Shown here: piece after piece, positions 22,009 to 31,413 of the stretch
Layout of the letters: each line of letters opens with the position of its first letter
Numbering within the stretch: the stretch's first letter is position 1
NCBI GenBank assembly: GCA_964242305.1
Contig: CAXTBB010000011.1
Span: 32,570 to 96,569 of the forward strand
Direction: 5' to 3'
Length of the DNA stretch: 64,000 bases
Origin: DATLGB01 sp964242305
GTDB taxonomy: Bacteria; Actinomycetota; Thermoleophilia; Solirubrobacterales; Solirubrobacteraceae
Position numbers and translations under genes: made by a program
Notes under the pieces: generated by a model
What the model was told of the DNA's origin: nothing
The model's database searches: none
Seen by the model: the letters and a program-made list of their open reading frames with translations, nothing else

Positions 22009-23753
22009 GCGTCCGCCGCCGGCAGCTGACCGGGATCGCCGAGCTGCTGCGCCCCTACCGCGGGCGCGTCGTGTTGATGGCGCTCGCGCTGCTGTTCGCC
22101 ACGGCCGCGTCGCTGGCGCCGCCGCCGCTGGCCAAGCTCGCAATCGACAACGGCATCGGCAAGAAGGACGTCGGCACGCTCGACCTCGTCGTCGTCGCCT
22201 TCATCGGCTCCGCGGTCGTGTACTTCCTGGCCACCTATGTGCAGACCTACCTGGTCGGATGGGTCGGCCAGCGCGTCCTGCAGGACCTGCGGCTGCGCAT
22301 CTTCACCCACCTCCAGTCGCTGTCGATCGGCTTCTACTCGCGCCGTCAGGCCGGCGTGCTCATCTCGCGCATGACCAACGACGTGCAGGCGCTCGACCAG
22401 CTCGTCACGGACGGCGTCGTCACGCTGTTCGGGTCCTCCCTGACGCTGATCGGGACGGCGGTGATCCTGTTCTTCCTGGATGCCCAGCTGGCGCTCTTGA
22501 CCTACCTCGTCTTCCCCGTCCTCGGCGTCGCCTCCTTCGTCTTCCGGATCGTCTCCGCCGACGCCTACAAGCAGACCCGCGAGAAGGTCGCCTGGATCAC
22601 GGCCTACCTGCAGGAGACGCTGTCCGGCGTCCGCGTGGTCAAGCTGTTCGCCCAGGAGCCGCGCCACCAGGCCCGCTTTGCCGAGCTCAACGAGGACAAC
22701 CGCCTGGCCAACATGAAGACGGTCAACCTCAACGCCGCGTACTTCCCGGGCGTCGAGATGCTGTCCGCCCTCGTCCAGGCCGGCATCCTGCTCTACGGCG
22801 GCATCCAGGCCATCCAGGGGGACGTCACCGTCGGCGTGCTGGTCGCCTTCATCGCCGCGCTGAACAACTTCTTCGACCCGATCCAGCAGCTCTCCCAGCT
22901 CTACACGACCTACCAGGCGGGCATGGCGGCGCTCGACAAGATCTTCGAGCTGCTCGACGAGGCGCCCGACCTCGAGGACGCGCCCGGCGCCACCGAGCTG
23001 CCGCGCGTCCGCGGCGAGATCGGCTTCGACGACGTCACCTTCGCCTACGACGGCCGCGAGGACTCGCCGGCGCTGGCCGACGTCGACCTGGTCATCCCAC
23101 CCGGTCAGACCGTCGCCCTGGTCGGCTCGACCGGCGCGGGCAAGTCGACCTTCGCCAAGCTCGTCGCCCGCTTCCACGACCCGACCGGCGGGCGCGTGCT
23201 CGTCGACGGCCACGACCTGCGCGAGGTCACCCAGCACTCGCTGCGCACCCAGCTCGGCATCGTCCCCCAGGAGGCGTTCCTGTTCTCGGGCTCCGTCGCC
23301 GACAACATCGCCTTCGGCCGCGCCGGCGCGACCCGTGAGGACGTCGAGGCCGCCGCCCGCGCCGTCGGCCTCGACGCGGTCGTGGCGGGCATGCCCGACG
23401 GCTACGACACCGACGTCGGCGAGCGCGGCTCGCACCTGAGCGCCGGCCAGCGCCAGCTGATCGCCTTCACCCGCGCGCTCATCGCCGACCCGCGCATCCT
23501 CGTGCTCGACGAGGCCACCTCCAACGTCGACATCCACACGGAGACGCGCATCGAGGACGGGCTGCGCCGCCTGCTGGCCGGCCGCACCGCGATCGTGATC
23601 GCCCACCGCCTCTCCACCATCCGCCGCGCGGGCCGGATCATCGTGCTCGAGCACGGCCGCATCGCCGAGCAGGGCACCCACGACGAGCTTATCGCCGCCG
23701 AGGGCGCCTACTACGCGCTCTACCGCGACTGGGCGGAGCAGGCCGCGGCGTAG
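22005..23753 (+). CDS. ABC exporter half-transporter, catalytic partner
   Basis: A 582-residue exporter half with six helices and a canonical ATPase: Walker A GSTGAGKST, Walker B ILVLDEATSNVD with catalytic Glu, switch HRLSTI. Its signature is LSAGQRQ, a mild change of LSGGQ. The GTG start overlaps the previous stop (GTGA), so the two halves are made in fixed ratio. Pairing of one degenerate and one intact site is the pattern of heterodimeric multidrug or lipid exporters such as TM287/288, LmrCD and BmrCD. The substrate is unknown. Confidence 0.9.
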   Translation: MSVRRRQLTGIAELLRPYRGRVVLMALALLFATAASLAPPPLAKLAIDNGIGKKDVGTLDLVVVAFIGSAVVYFLATYVQTYLVGWVGQRVLQDLRLRIFTHLQSLSIGFYSRRQAGVLISRMTNDVQALDQLVTDGVVTLFGSSLTLIGTAVILFFLDAQLALLTYLVFPVLGVASFVFRIVSADAYKQTREKVAWITAYLQETLSGVRVVKLFAQEPRHQARFAELNEDNRLANMKTVNLNAAYFPGVEMLSALVQAGILLYGGIQAIQGDVTVGVLVAFIAALNNFFDPIQQLSQLYTTYQAGMAALDKIFELLDEAPDLEDAPGATELPRVRGEIGFDDVTFAYDGREDSPALADVDLVIPPGQTVALVGSTGAGKSTFAKLVARFHDPTGGRVLVDGHDLREVTQHSLRTQLGIVPQEAFLFSGSVADNIAFGRAGATREDVEAAARAVGLDAVVAGMPDGYDTDVGERGSHLSAGQRQLIAFTRALIADPRILVLDEATSNVDIHTETRIEDGLRRLLAGRTAIVIAHRLSTIRRAGRIIVLEHGRIAEQGTHDELIAAEGAYYALYRDWAEQAAA

Positions 23754-23757
23754 CGAG

Positions 23758-23829
23758 CTGGGGAGCAGGGACTCGAACCCCAAATACCAGTACCAGAAAC
23801 TGGCGTGTTGCCAATTACACCACTCCCCA
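23758..23829 (-). tRNA. tRNA-Gln (anticodon CUG)
   Basis: Read on the minus strand, the acceptor stem pairs TGGGGAG with CTCCCCA. The T arm contains GGTTCGAGTCC. The anticodon stem pairs CCAGT with ACTGG around the loop TTCTGGT, giving anticodon CTG for Gln. The discriminator base is G and no CCA is encoded. Confidence 0.93.
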
Positions 23830-23870
23830 AGGTCGGCGGTGGTGTTCGCCGGCGGGGAAGTATAGGCGGG

Positions 23871-24545
23871 CTAGTCGCGGTCGGCGGCGGAGACGAAGGT
23901 GCCCGTGATGGTCTCCTCGAGCCCCGGATCGAGCACGACGAGGACCTCGTCGCCGGCGGCGATGACGGTGTCCGCCTTAGGGACGAAGCCGCCCCCCTCC
24001 GAGCGCAGGACGGCGACCACGAGGGCGCCGTCGGGGAGGTTCAGATCGGCGACGGAGCAGCCCGCGGCGGGGGCGCCGTCGGAGACGACGAGCTCGATGA
24101 TCTCGAGGCGCTCCTCAGGCAGGTCGAGCAGATGGACGAGGCCGTACTTGGGGACCTCGTGCTCGATCAGGCGCAGGATCAGGTCGGTGGCGGAGACGGC
24201 CGGCTGGATCTCGAGCAGCTTGAACAGCTCGAGGTTGCGGGGGTTGTTGCAGCGGGCGATGATGCGCTCGACGTTGTACTTCTGCTTGGCGACCTGGCAG
24301 ATGAGCAGGTTGTCCTCGTCGTCGCCGGTGACGGCCACCACCAGGTCGGCGCGGTTGATGCCGGCCCGCTCGAGCACCCACAGCTCGGTGGCGTCGCCGT
24401 ACTGGACGGCGTGCTCGAGCTCCTGCTCGACGGTCAGATAGCGGCGGCGGTCGGCCTCGACCACCGTCACCTCGTTGTCCTTCTCGAGCAGCTCGCGGGC
24501 GAGGTTCCAGCCGACCTTGCCGGCCCCGGCGACGATCACGTACAC
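23871..24545 (-). CDS. RCK/TrkA-type potassium channel regulatory protein
   Basis: A 224-residue cytosolic protein with both halves of an RCK unit. The N-terminal Rossmann domain begins MYVIVAGAGKVGWNLA and has the acidic strand-2 end VVEAD that selects NAD(H). The C-terminal TrkA-C (RCK-C) domain starts around residue 140 and contains PDGALVVAVLRSEGG and AGDEVLVVLDP. It lies 4 bp after a second, shorter RCK gene. Such proteins gate TrkH-type K+ uptake or K+/H+ exchange, but no TrkH is present here, so the partner may be one of the upstream APC transporters (inference). Confidence 0.87.
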   Translation of the reverse strand: MYVIVAGAGKVGWNLARELLEKDNEVTVVEADRRRYLTVEQELEHAVQYGDATELWVLERAGINRADLVVAVTGDDEDNLLICQVAKQKYNVERIIARCNNPRNLELFKLLEIQPAVSATDLILRLIEHEVPKYGLVHLLDLPEERLEIIELVVSDGAPAAGCSVADLNLPDGALVVAVLRSEGGGFVPKADTVIAAGDEVLVVLDPGLEETITGTFVSAADRD

Positions 24546-24549
24546 GCCG

Positions 24550-25011
24550 TCACACGCCCTCTTCGCCGGGACGGCCGACGGCCGGCTCGCCGTCGCCGAG
24601 GGCGGCGCGCTCGAGCTGGTCGATGGCGATCGCGGTCGGGCACACGGTGTGCAGGCCCTGCTCGGCGTACCAGGCGGCCCGCCGGGGATCGAGGATGCGG
24701 GCGATCACCTTGGGGACCTCGAAGCGCAAGCGGGCGAGCTGGGAGACGACGAGGTTGGTGTTGTCGCCGTTGGTGGAGGCGATGAAGACGTCGGCCTCGG
24801 CGATGCCGGCCTCCTGCAGCGCGTCGATCTCCAGCGCCGTGCCGATGGTGAAGCGCCCGCCGGCGGCCTCCCAGGCCTGGCCGAGCTCCACGTCGAGCCG
24901 CTCGTGCGACAACGGGTCCTCGTCTAGGACGGAGACGGTGTGACCCGCGCGTAAAGCGGTGGTGGCCACGGCGGCCCCCACCCGACCCGCGCCGACGACG
25001 AGCATGAACAT
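24550..25011 (-). CDS. Short RCK-N (TrkA-N) domain protein
   Basis: A 153-residue Rossmann domain only: MFMLVVGAGRVGAAVATTAL, strand-2 acidic end VLDED, then IASTNGDNTNLVVSQLARLRF and VIARILDP. There is no TrkA-C domain, unlike the neighbour, with which it shares the operon and probably forms a mixed octameric ring. A start at ATG 25005 is also possible. It is 11 bp after the first APC transporter gene. Confidence 0.85.
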   Translation of the reverse strand: MFMLVVGAGRVGAAVATTALRAGHTVSVLDEDPLSHERLDVELGQAWEAAGGRFTIGTALEIDALQEAGIAEADVFIASTNGDNTNLVVSQLARLRFEVPKVIARILDPRRAAWYAEQGLHTVCPTAIAIDQLERAALGDGEPAVGRPGEEGV

Positions 25012-25022
25012 GGCGGCGGAGC

Positions 25023-26999
25023 CTATCGGCGCAGGTGGAAGGCACGGCGGACCGGATCGCCACTGGGCGGCGGGGCGCCGGGGCGCTCGCGGATCTTGCG
25101 CCCGCTGCGGCTCGGCGGCGCCGTCAGGATCACGCGGCAGGGCGCCTTGGTGATCACGTAGCGGGTGGTGTCCCCCACGAACGTCGACCGCAGCCCCTCG
25201 CGGCCGCCCAGCAGGACGCCGCCGCGGATGCGCGACGGCTCCTCGGCGGGCATGACGATCGCCTCGACGCCGCGGCGGCGGGCCTCGCGGACGATCGCCT
25301 CGCCGACCGAGCGCGCCCGCGAGATGAACGGGTTGACGACGACGCCCTCGTACTCCTCCCCGACCCGCTTGGCGTGGTTGAGGTGCTCGCGGGCGCGCTT
25401 GACGTCGGCGTCGGGGACGCGGCCGTCGAGCGGCAGCGACATGGGGATGACCATCACCCACAGCGCCTCGATCTGCGCGCCGTCGTCCTCCTCGTCGGAG
25501 TCGAGCGGCTCCTCGGCCGCCAGCCGCCCCGCCGTCTGCATGATGTCGTCGTCGAGGTCGTTGCCGAACACGGGCACGAGGATCGACCCGTACTCGGCGC
25601 TCGGCCCCGCCTCCCGGGTCAGCGTGTCCTCCGGTACGGTCAGCCGCCGCGTCAGCGACTTCTCCGACCCCGTCCGGTAGGCGACGTAGAGCGCGATGCC
25701 GATCAGCATCCAGATCGGCCCGACCCAGCGCGCCGCGGTGTGCAGCGCGAGCACGGCGACGAGCGACGCGCCCGCGATCAGCGCGCCGAGGATGGACGGG
25801 ATCGGGAGCCCGCGCACGCCGAAGGGGACGCGGAAGGGGCGGTCGCGGTCGGGCTCGCGCCGGCGCAGGACGAGGACGCTCAGGTGGACGATCAGGAACG
25901 CCAGCGTCGCGCCGAACGCGTAGATCGCGCCGAGGAACTCGGTGTCCTCGGGGATGATCAGGATGAGGGCCAGCAGCGCGCCGATGCCGATGACCACCGT
26001 CGGCGTCTTGAAGCGCGGGTGCAGCCGGCCGATCGCGGACGGGATCTGGCGGTTGACGGCCAGCGCGTAGCCGAGCCGGGACAGACCCAGCATCGAGCCC
26101 AGGCAGGCGGTGAAGAGCACGAGCGTCGCCGAGATGGAGACCACCACGCGCAGCACCTCGCGCAAGCCGTCCTGGTGCACGGCGGCGATCACGCCCAGCA
26201 GCGGCGCGTCGACCCGAGATGCCGGTCCCACCACCACCCCCGCACCCGTCCGCGGCCCGACGGTCGAGGACGCCACCAGCGCCAGCCCGACGTAGGCGAC
26301 CAGGAGGGACAGCACGCGGACCGCCAGCAGCCGCTTGAGCCCCGCCCGGCCGACCTTCACCTGCCCGGAGAAGCCCGACGAGGCGTCCAGCGCCGTGAAC
26401 GCCACGATCGCCAGCGGGAAGGCGAAGAAGATGTCCTTGAGCTCGACGGGCCCGCCGAAGCGCACCGGGTGCGCGATCACCTCGGGGTCGAAGAGGACGA
26501 TCAACCCGACGACGAGCAGGAACACCTGCGCGGCGAGGTCGCCGAGCGCGAAGCCGAAGAAGCGCAGGAAGCGGCGCGGGTCGATGCCGCGCACGTTCAT
26601 CCCCGCCGCCAGCGCGATCGCCCCGCCGGCCACGGCCAGCTCCAGGCCGCCGTGGCCCAGCGGCGACCAGAACACGGCCAGGTAGTCCGTGATCGTGAAC
26701 GCCGTGAGGGCGATCAGGATCACGTAGTCGAGCATGATCGCCCAACCCGCGACGAACGAGACCAGCTCGTTGAACGCGTAGCGGGCGATGATGGTCGCCC
26801 CGCCGCGCTCCTGGTGCAGCGACGCCGCCTCCATGTACGACATCGCCGTGAGGACGAAGAAGACGGCGGCGGCCAGGTAGACGAGCCACGTCCACCCCTC
26901 CGCCCGCTCCGCCACGATGCCCAGCGAGAAGTAGAAGCCGGCGGCGACGAACGCCTGCACGAGTCCCCACAGGACCGGCGAGCCGAGCTGCTTGCGCAT
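25023..26999 (-). CDS. APC family permease with C-terminal UspA-like domain (1)
   Basis: About 658 residues: twelve or so membrane helices of the amino acid/polyamine/organocation fold up to about residue 440, then a cytosolic UspA-like domain (about 460-640) with SILVPVFGNDLDDDI and the GVEAIVMPAEEPSRI segment. The APC core has unusual sequence in helix 1 (AFVAAGFYFSLGIVAE). ATG 26999 is chosen; GTG 27002 is equally close, and the upstream stop overlaps. Operon context with two RCK proteins favours K+ or another ion/solute under osmotic control over a simple amino acid. Confidence 0.83.
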   Translation of the reverse strand: MRKQLGSPVLWGLVQAFVAAGFYFSLGIVAERAEGWTWLVYLAAAVFFVLTAMSYMEAASLHQERGGATIIARYAFNELVSFVAGWAIMLDYVILIALTAFTITDYLAVFWSPLGHGGLELAVAGGAIALAAGMNVRGIDPRRFLRFFGFALGDLAAQVFLLVVGLIVLFDPEVIAHPVRFGGPVELKDIFFAFPLAIVAFTALDASSGFSGQVKVGRAGLKRLLAVRVLSLLVAYVGLALVASSTVGPRTGAGVVVGPASRVDAPLLGVIAAVHQDGLREVLRVVVSISATLVLFTACLGSMLGLSRLGYALAVNRQIPSAIGRLHPRFKTPTVVIGIGALLALILIIPEDTEFLGAIYAFGATLAFLIVHLSVLVLRRREPDRDRPFRVPFGVRGLPIPSILGALIAGASLVAVLALHTAARWVGPIWMLIGIALYVAYRTGSEKSLTRRLTVPEDTLTREAGPSAEYGSILVPVFGNDLDDDIMQTAGRLAAEEPLDSDEEDDGAQIEALWVMVIPMSLPLDGRVPDADVKRAREHLNHAKRVGEEYEGVVVNPFISRARSVGEAIVREARRRGVEAIVMPAEEPSRIRGGVLLGGREGLRSTFVGDTTRYVITKAPCRVILTAPPSRSGRKIRERPGAPPPSGDPVRRAFHLRR

Positions 27000-27235
27000 C
27001 ACCGCGCCCCTCGGCCTCGCCCAGAGGGCTCGTCATCGTTCGGCAGATATGTCTTGCGTTCCTTTCGGAGGCTTTGGGCCTCACTACGTTCGGCCCACAG
27101 CCGCAGCCCGCCGGCGACGGCCAGCAACGCACCGATGAGGTAGCCCGCGCCGCCGCCCTCGGACGCCGTCCGCACGACGATGGCGAGCCCGAGCAGCAGC
27201 ATGACCAGCGGGAGCAGATGGGTGCGGACGCTCAT
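26999..27235 (-). CDS. Small two-helix membrane protein
   Basis: A 78-residue protein with two hydrophobic stretches, THLLPLVMLLLGLAIVV and AGYLIGALLAVAGGLRLW, and a basic soluble tail. It lies between the two APC transporter genes, overlapping both (ATGA at its start; its stop touches the next start). It may be a small accessory subunit of one transporter. No known family recognised. Confidence 0.7.
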   Translation of the reverse strand: MSVRTHLLPLVMLLLGLAIVVRTASEGGGAGYLIGALLAVAGGLRLWAERSEAQSLRKERKTYLPNDDEPSGRGRGAR

Positions 27236-29199
27236 GCGCCAGCCATTTCGGCCCGCAGCGCCAGCGCGGCCGCGCCCCGCTGGGCGGCGTCGTCGGGCGC
27301 CGACTCGATGACCACGCGGCAGGGGCGGTCGGCCAGCACCGTCTCCAGCGTCTTGCCGAACAGCGACCCGCCCGCGACCCGGCGCGGCAGCCCGATGACG
27401 ATCGCCGACGCCCGCATGTCCTCGGCCTCCTCGATGATGCGCCGCCCGGCCTGGCCCGGGCGCACCTTCTCCCAGTGCCCGGTCACCCGCCGCCCGCCGG
27501 CGACGCGGGCCTGCTCGATCATCGAGTCGGCGGCAGCCTCGGCCGCCGGCATCCGCTCCTCGAGCTTGAGCGCGTACGGCACCGGGATCGTCACCAGCAG
27601 GTGGATGCCGTGCCGCTTGCGGGCCGCCAGCTTCGCCGCCGTGGCCACGATGCGCGGGTTGTAGCCGTCCTCCCCGTTGAGGGCGACGAGCACGGAGTCG
27701 TACTCGGCCTCGTGGTCGACGACCGGCTGCGGGATCGCCACCTTGTGCGTGCTGGTGAGGTCCAGGCCGAGCGAGTGCCGGAAGGGGACGTAGATGATCA
27801 GCCCGAGCACCAGCCAGGTGACGCCGGCGATCGCCACCCCCGGGTTGAGCACGACGATGACGATGAAGGCGACGAAGGTGAACGTCCCGCCGACGATCGC
27901 GAACATGGGCGCGTCGTAGTCGCCGATGCGCAGGTTGCCAGGCCCCCGGTACGGGCGCGTGCGCTCGGGCATCGTCGCCCGCAGGCGCGCTACGGAGACA
28001 TGGGCGACCGTGAAGCTCAGCAGCGCCCCGAACGAGTACAGCCCGCCGAGGAAGTCCGCCTGGCCGGGCAGCAGCGCCACGATGGCCAGGCCCCCGAAGA
28101 GGGCGATCCCGATGTACGGCGTCCCGTACTTCGGGTGCAGCGTGCGCAGCCCGTCGGGCATCTGGCGGTGGATGCCCATCGAGTACACGAGCCGGGACAC
28201 GCCGATCAGACCCGCGTTGGTGGCCAGGAACAGGATCGTGGCGGCCAGCAGCCCGACGTAGAGCTCCGTCGGCCCCTGCAGCGGCCCGAGGTCCATCGCG
28301 CGCACCAGCCCCAGGATCGGATCGCCGGCGCTGCCGCCCTGCTGCTCGGTCAGCCCGAGGTTGGTGAACATGTCGCCGACCTTGACCGCTCCGCTCGTGA
28401 CCGCCTCGTCCCCGGCCCGCGCGGCCTGCACCGGCAGCGCGCTCAGCGCGATCGACGGCAGCGTCAGGTAGATGGCGAACACCGCCAGGCGGACGCGGTT
28501 GATCGCCTTCGGGATCGTGATCGTCTCGTCGATGGCCTCCTCGGCCATGTTCGAGATCGTCTCGATGCCCGTGTAGGCGAGCATGCCGATCGGGATCGCC
28601 AGCACGAACTGCGACCACGTCGGCGCCGTCCCCAGGTCCACGTTGGAGACCAGCACATCGGGCGAGAAGACGACGAAGACGCCGAGCAGGACCAGCAGCA
28701 GCTGGGTGGCGAAGTCGATGACCGCGAGCAGGACGTTGACCGAGGTCGACTCCTCCGTCCCGCGGATGTTGAGCGCGACCAGGCCGGCGACCACCACCGC
28801 GCCGCCGATGATGTCCCCCGGCGAGTGCCGCAGGAAGTCCCAGAACAGCCCGCCCAGGTAGTGCGGGACGAAGAACGCGCTGATCGCGACGGTCAGCGTG
28901 TATGTGAGCATCCCCGCCCAGGCGGCGAAGAAGGACCAGAACTCGTTGAACGCCCGCCGCGCGAACGACGACGACCCGCCCGCCTCGGGGAACATCGCCG
29001 TCGCCTCCGCGTACGACGCCGCCGTCATGAAGAAGAAGACGCCGGTGATCATGAACACGATCGGCGTCAGGCCCAGCGCGTAGGAGGCGACCAGGCCGAG
29101 CGCGTAGTAGATCGACGAGCCGACGTTGCCGTATGCCGTGGCGAAGAGGGCGTTCGTGCCCAGCACCCGCTGGAGTCCGTGGAGACGGCGTTCGGCCAA
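27232..29199 (-). CDS. APC family permease with C-terminal UspA-like domain (2)
   Basis: About 655 residues. The APC core starts NALFATAYGNVGSSIYYALG (typical helix 1 unwound GxG), with MLAYTGIETISNMAEEA in helix 6 and SRLVYSMGIHRQMP. A UspA-like domain (about 480-640) has DSVLVALNGEDGYNP and IVIGLPRRVAGGSLFGKT, close to the ATP-binding G-2x-G-9x-G-S/T pattern. TTG 29199 is chosen because the frame upstream (to 29259) overlaps the divergent acyltransferase start. It is the first gene of the operon with the RCK genes. The topology recalls KimA-type K+ importers, but sequence identity was not tested. Confidence 0.82.
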   Translation of the reverse strand: MAERRLHGLQRVLGTNALFATAYGNVGSSIYYALGLVASYALGLTPIVFMITGVFFFMTAASYAEATAMFPEAGGSSSFARRAFNEFWSFFAAWAGMLTYTLTVAISAFFVPHYLGGLFWDFLRHSPGDIIGGAVVVAGLVALNIRGTEESTSVNVLLAVIDFATQLLLVLLGVFVVFSPDVLVSNVDLGTAPTWSQFVLAIPIGMLAYTGIETISNMAEEAIDETITIPKAINRVRLAVFAIYLTLPSIALSALPVQAARAGDEAVTSGAVKVGDMFTNLGLTEQQGGSAGDPILGLVRAMDLGPLQGPTELYVGLLAATILFLATNAGLIGVSRLVYSMGIHRQMPDGLRTLHPKYGTPYIGIALFGGLAIVALLPGQADFLGGLYSFGALLSFTVAHVSVARLRATMPERTRPYRGPGNLRIGDYDAPMFAIVGGTFTFVAFIVIVVLNPGVAIAGVTWLVLGLIIYVPFRHSLGLDLTSTHKVAIPQPVVDHEAEYDSVLVALNGEDGYNPRIVATAAKLAARKRHGIHLLVTIPVPYALKLEERMPAAEAAADSMIEQARVAGGRRVTGHWEKVRPGQAGRRIIEEAEDMRASAIVIGLPRRVAGGSLFGKTLETVLADRPCRVVIESAPDDAAQRGAAALALRAEMAGA

Positions 29200-29234
29200 G
29201 GATTTTGAGTTTACGGCCGATACCGTCCGGACCA

Positions 29235-30416
29235 GTGAGCGCCACACCGCCCACACCACGACGCCTGAAGGAGCTCGACGCCGTGCGCGGACTCGCGGCG
29301 CTCTCCGTGATGTTCGGCCACTCGGCCACCGTCCTACCCGCCTTTGCCACCGGGACGCGCGGCGACGGGGTGACGGCGCTCAACCTGCTCAAGTACACCC
29401 CGCTGAACCTGCTGATCTCCGGTTCGGCGGCGGTCATGGTCTTCTTCGTCCTGAGCGGGTTCGTGCTGACGCTGCCGATGCTCGCGAACGGCGGCGACAG
29501 CTACAGCGCGTTCCTGATCCGGCGGTTCTGCCGGCTGTGGATCCCCTACGCAGCGGCCGTGGTCCTCGCCGTCGTCGCGTCGCTGGCGTTCATCGGGGAC
29601 ACGAACGCGGGCCTCAGCGAGTGGTTCAACACCAAGTGGATGCACGAGCCGGGGCTCGAGAGCATCGTCGCCCACGTCGCCCTGATCCCGTCCTTCCACA
29701 ACGACGCGTTCGACCCGGTGATCTGGTCCCTGGTCCACGAGATGCGCATCTCGCTGGTCTTCCCGCTGCTCGCGGCCGCGGTGCTCGCGTTCGGTCCCCT
29801 TCGCAGCCTCGGCGCCGCGCTGGCCCTGGCGACGGTCTGCTACGTCATCGGCAGCTCGGTCATCACGGGGACCGACTATTTCCGGACGGGGGAGTACGTG
29901 CTGTGCTTCGTCGTCGGGATCCTGCTGGCCGGCCACCGCCGATCGCTGCAGGAGCGCCTGGTGGCGACCGGGCCACGGGTGCGCGCGGTGCTGTGGATCG
30001 TCGCGGCGGTCGCGCTCAGCTGGCGCGACGTGATCCCCGCCGGGCCGCTCCCCGGGCCGCTCGAGCGTCTGGCGCACCTCGACCTGGTCGACGTCATCGT
30101 CAACACGATCGGCGCCGCACTGGTCATCGTCCTGGTGCAGGACGGAGCGGCCAAGCGGCTGCTGCGCCGGTCGGTGCCGCAGTTCTTCGGGCGCATCTCC
30201 TACAGCCTCTATCTCGTCCACGCCGTCGTCCTGCTCGGTGTCCTGCACCTGATCGGGGAGACGGATCGGCCCGCGCTGGCGTTCCCGATCGTGTGGGCCC
30301 TTTCCGTCGCCCTCGCGACCCTTGGGCAGCGGTACGTCGAGCTTCCCGCCCAGCAGCTCGGCCGGCGTCTGAGCCGGCGGCAGCCCGTCGGCGCCCCGTA
30401 CCCCGCCGAGGCCTGA
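29235..30416 (+). CDS. Acyltransferase 3 family membrane O-acyltransferase
   Basis: A 393-residue integral membrane protein with about ten helices. The N-terminus KELDAVRGLAALSVMFGH holds the catalytic Arg and His of the acyltransferase-3 family (OafA/NodX type). MVFFVLSGFVLTLP and the second conserved RRFCRLWIPY follow. It transfers acetyl or other acyl groups to cell-surface sugars. It opens the polysaccharide cluster, 7 bp before a glycosyltransferase gene. GTG 29235 gives a protein starting at the conserved region. Confidence 0.88.
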   Translation: MSATPPTPRRLKELDAVRGLAALSVMFGHSATVLPAFATGTRGDGVTALNLLKYTPLNLLISGSAAVMVFFVLSGFVLTLPMLANGGDSYSAFLIRRFCRLWIPYAAAVVLAVVASLAFIGDTNAGLSEWFNTKWMHEPGLESIVAHVALIPSFHNDAFDPVIWSLVHEMRISLVFPLLAAAVLAFGPLRSLGAALALATVCYVIGSSVITGTDYFRTGEYVLCFVVGILLAGHRRSLQERLVATGPRVRAVLWIVAAVALSWRDVIPAGPLPGPLERLAHLDLVDVIVNTIGAALVIVLVQDGAAKRLLRRSVPQFFGRISYSLYLVHAVVLLGVLHLIGETDRPALAFPIVWALSVALATLGQRYVELPAQQLGRRLSRRQPVGAPYPAEA

Positions 30417-30423
30417 CGTCGCG

Positions 30424-31413
30424 GTGGACGTCAGCGTGCTCACACCGGTGCTGAACGAGGAGTCTCACCTCCACGACGTGGTCAACCGGATGCAGGGCCA
30501 GGACTTCGACGGCGAGGTCGAGTTCCTGTTCATCGACGGCGGCTCGACGGACGCCAGCCGGGCGATCCTGGCCGAGCGGGCGGCCGCCGACCCGCGCATT
30601 CGCGTCCTCGACAATCCCCGCCGGCGCACGCCCTTCGCGCTCAACCTCGGCCTGCGAGCCGCCCGCGGGGAGTTCGTCGCGCGCATGGACGCCCACACGC
30701 GCTATCCGCCCGAGTACCTGCGGCTGGGTGTCCACCGGCTTCGGCGCGGCGGCGCCACGCACGTCAGCGGCCCGCAGCTCGCCGTCGGGGACGGGCGGCC
30801 GTGGTCGGACCGGGTCGCGCTGGCGCTGTCGACCTCCCTGGGCACCGGCGGCGCTGCCTTTCGCTCGGCCGGGGACGCCGAGTTCGAGGTCGACACCGGC
30901 TTCACCGGGATGTGGCGCCGCGACGTCCTCGAGCGCGCAGGCGGCTGGGACGAGGCCTGGCTGACCGACCAGGACTGCGAGCTGGCCTTCCGGCTGCACG
31001 AGACGGAGCCGGGCGCCCACGTCTGCGTCCCCGCGATGGCGGCCCAGTACCTGCCGCGCGACTCGCTGGCGAGCCTGCGCCGCCAGTACTGGCAGTACGG
31101 GCTGCACAAGGTCAAGACGTTCCGCCGCCACCCGCAGGCGATGCGCCCGTCGCACCTGCTCCCGCCCGTCGTCGCCGCCACCGTGCTGGCCGCGCCGTTC
31201 AGCCGCATCGCACGCCTCGGCCTGGGCGGTTACGCCGCCGCACTCGTTGTCACCGCCGCCCGCGCCGACGCGTCGCCGGGAGACGCCGCCGCGCTCCCGC
31301 TGGTCCACGCGACCATGCACCTGGCCTACGGCTTCGGCCTGATCGCCGGCGTCCGTCAAGAGGGTCTCCCCGCCGCCGCGATCGCCGGCGCGGTGAGACG
31401 GGTGCTGGCGTGA
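30424..31413 (+). CDS. Glycosyltransferase family 2
   Basis: A 329-residue GT-A enzyme. It starts VDVSVLTPVLNEESHL, with the nucleotide-sugar site FLFIDGGSTDASRAI, the metal motif MDAHTRYP (variant of DxD), and the acceptor-side motif WLTDQDCELAFRL (ED-like). The C-terminal 60 residues contain membrane-associating hydrophobic stretches, as in ExoA-type succinoglycan glucosyltransferases. It overlaps the next glycosyltransferase gene by 4 bp. Confidence 0.88.
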   Translation: MDVSVLTPVLNEESHLHDVVNRMQGQDFDGEVEFLFIDGGSTDASRAILAERAAADPRIRVLDNPRRRTPFALNLGLRAARGEFVARMDAHTRYPPEYLRLGVHRLRRGGATHVSGPQLAVGDGRPWSDRVALALSTSLGTGGAAFRSAGDAEFEVDTGFTGMWRRDVLERAGGWDEAWLTDQDCELAFRLHETEPGAHVCVPAMAAQYLPRDSLASLRRQYWQYGLHKVKTFRRHPQAMRPSHLLPPVVAATVLAAPFSRIARLGLGGYAAALVVTAARADASPGDAAALPLVHATMHLAYGFGLIAGVRQEGLPAAAIAGAVRRVLA

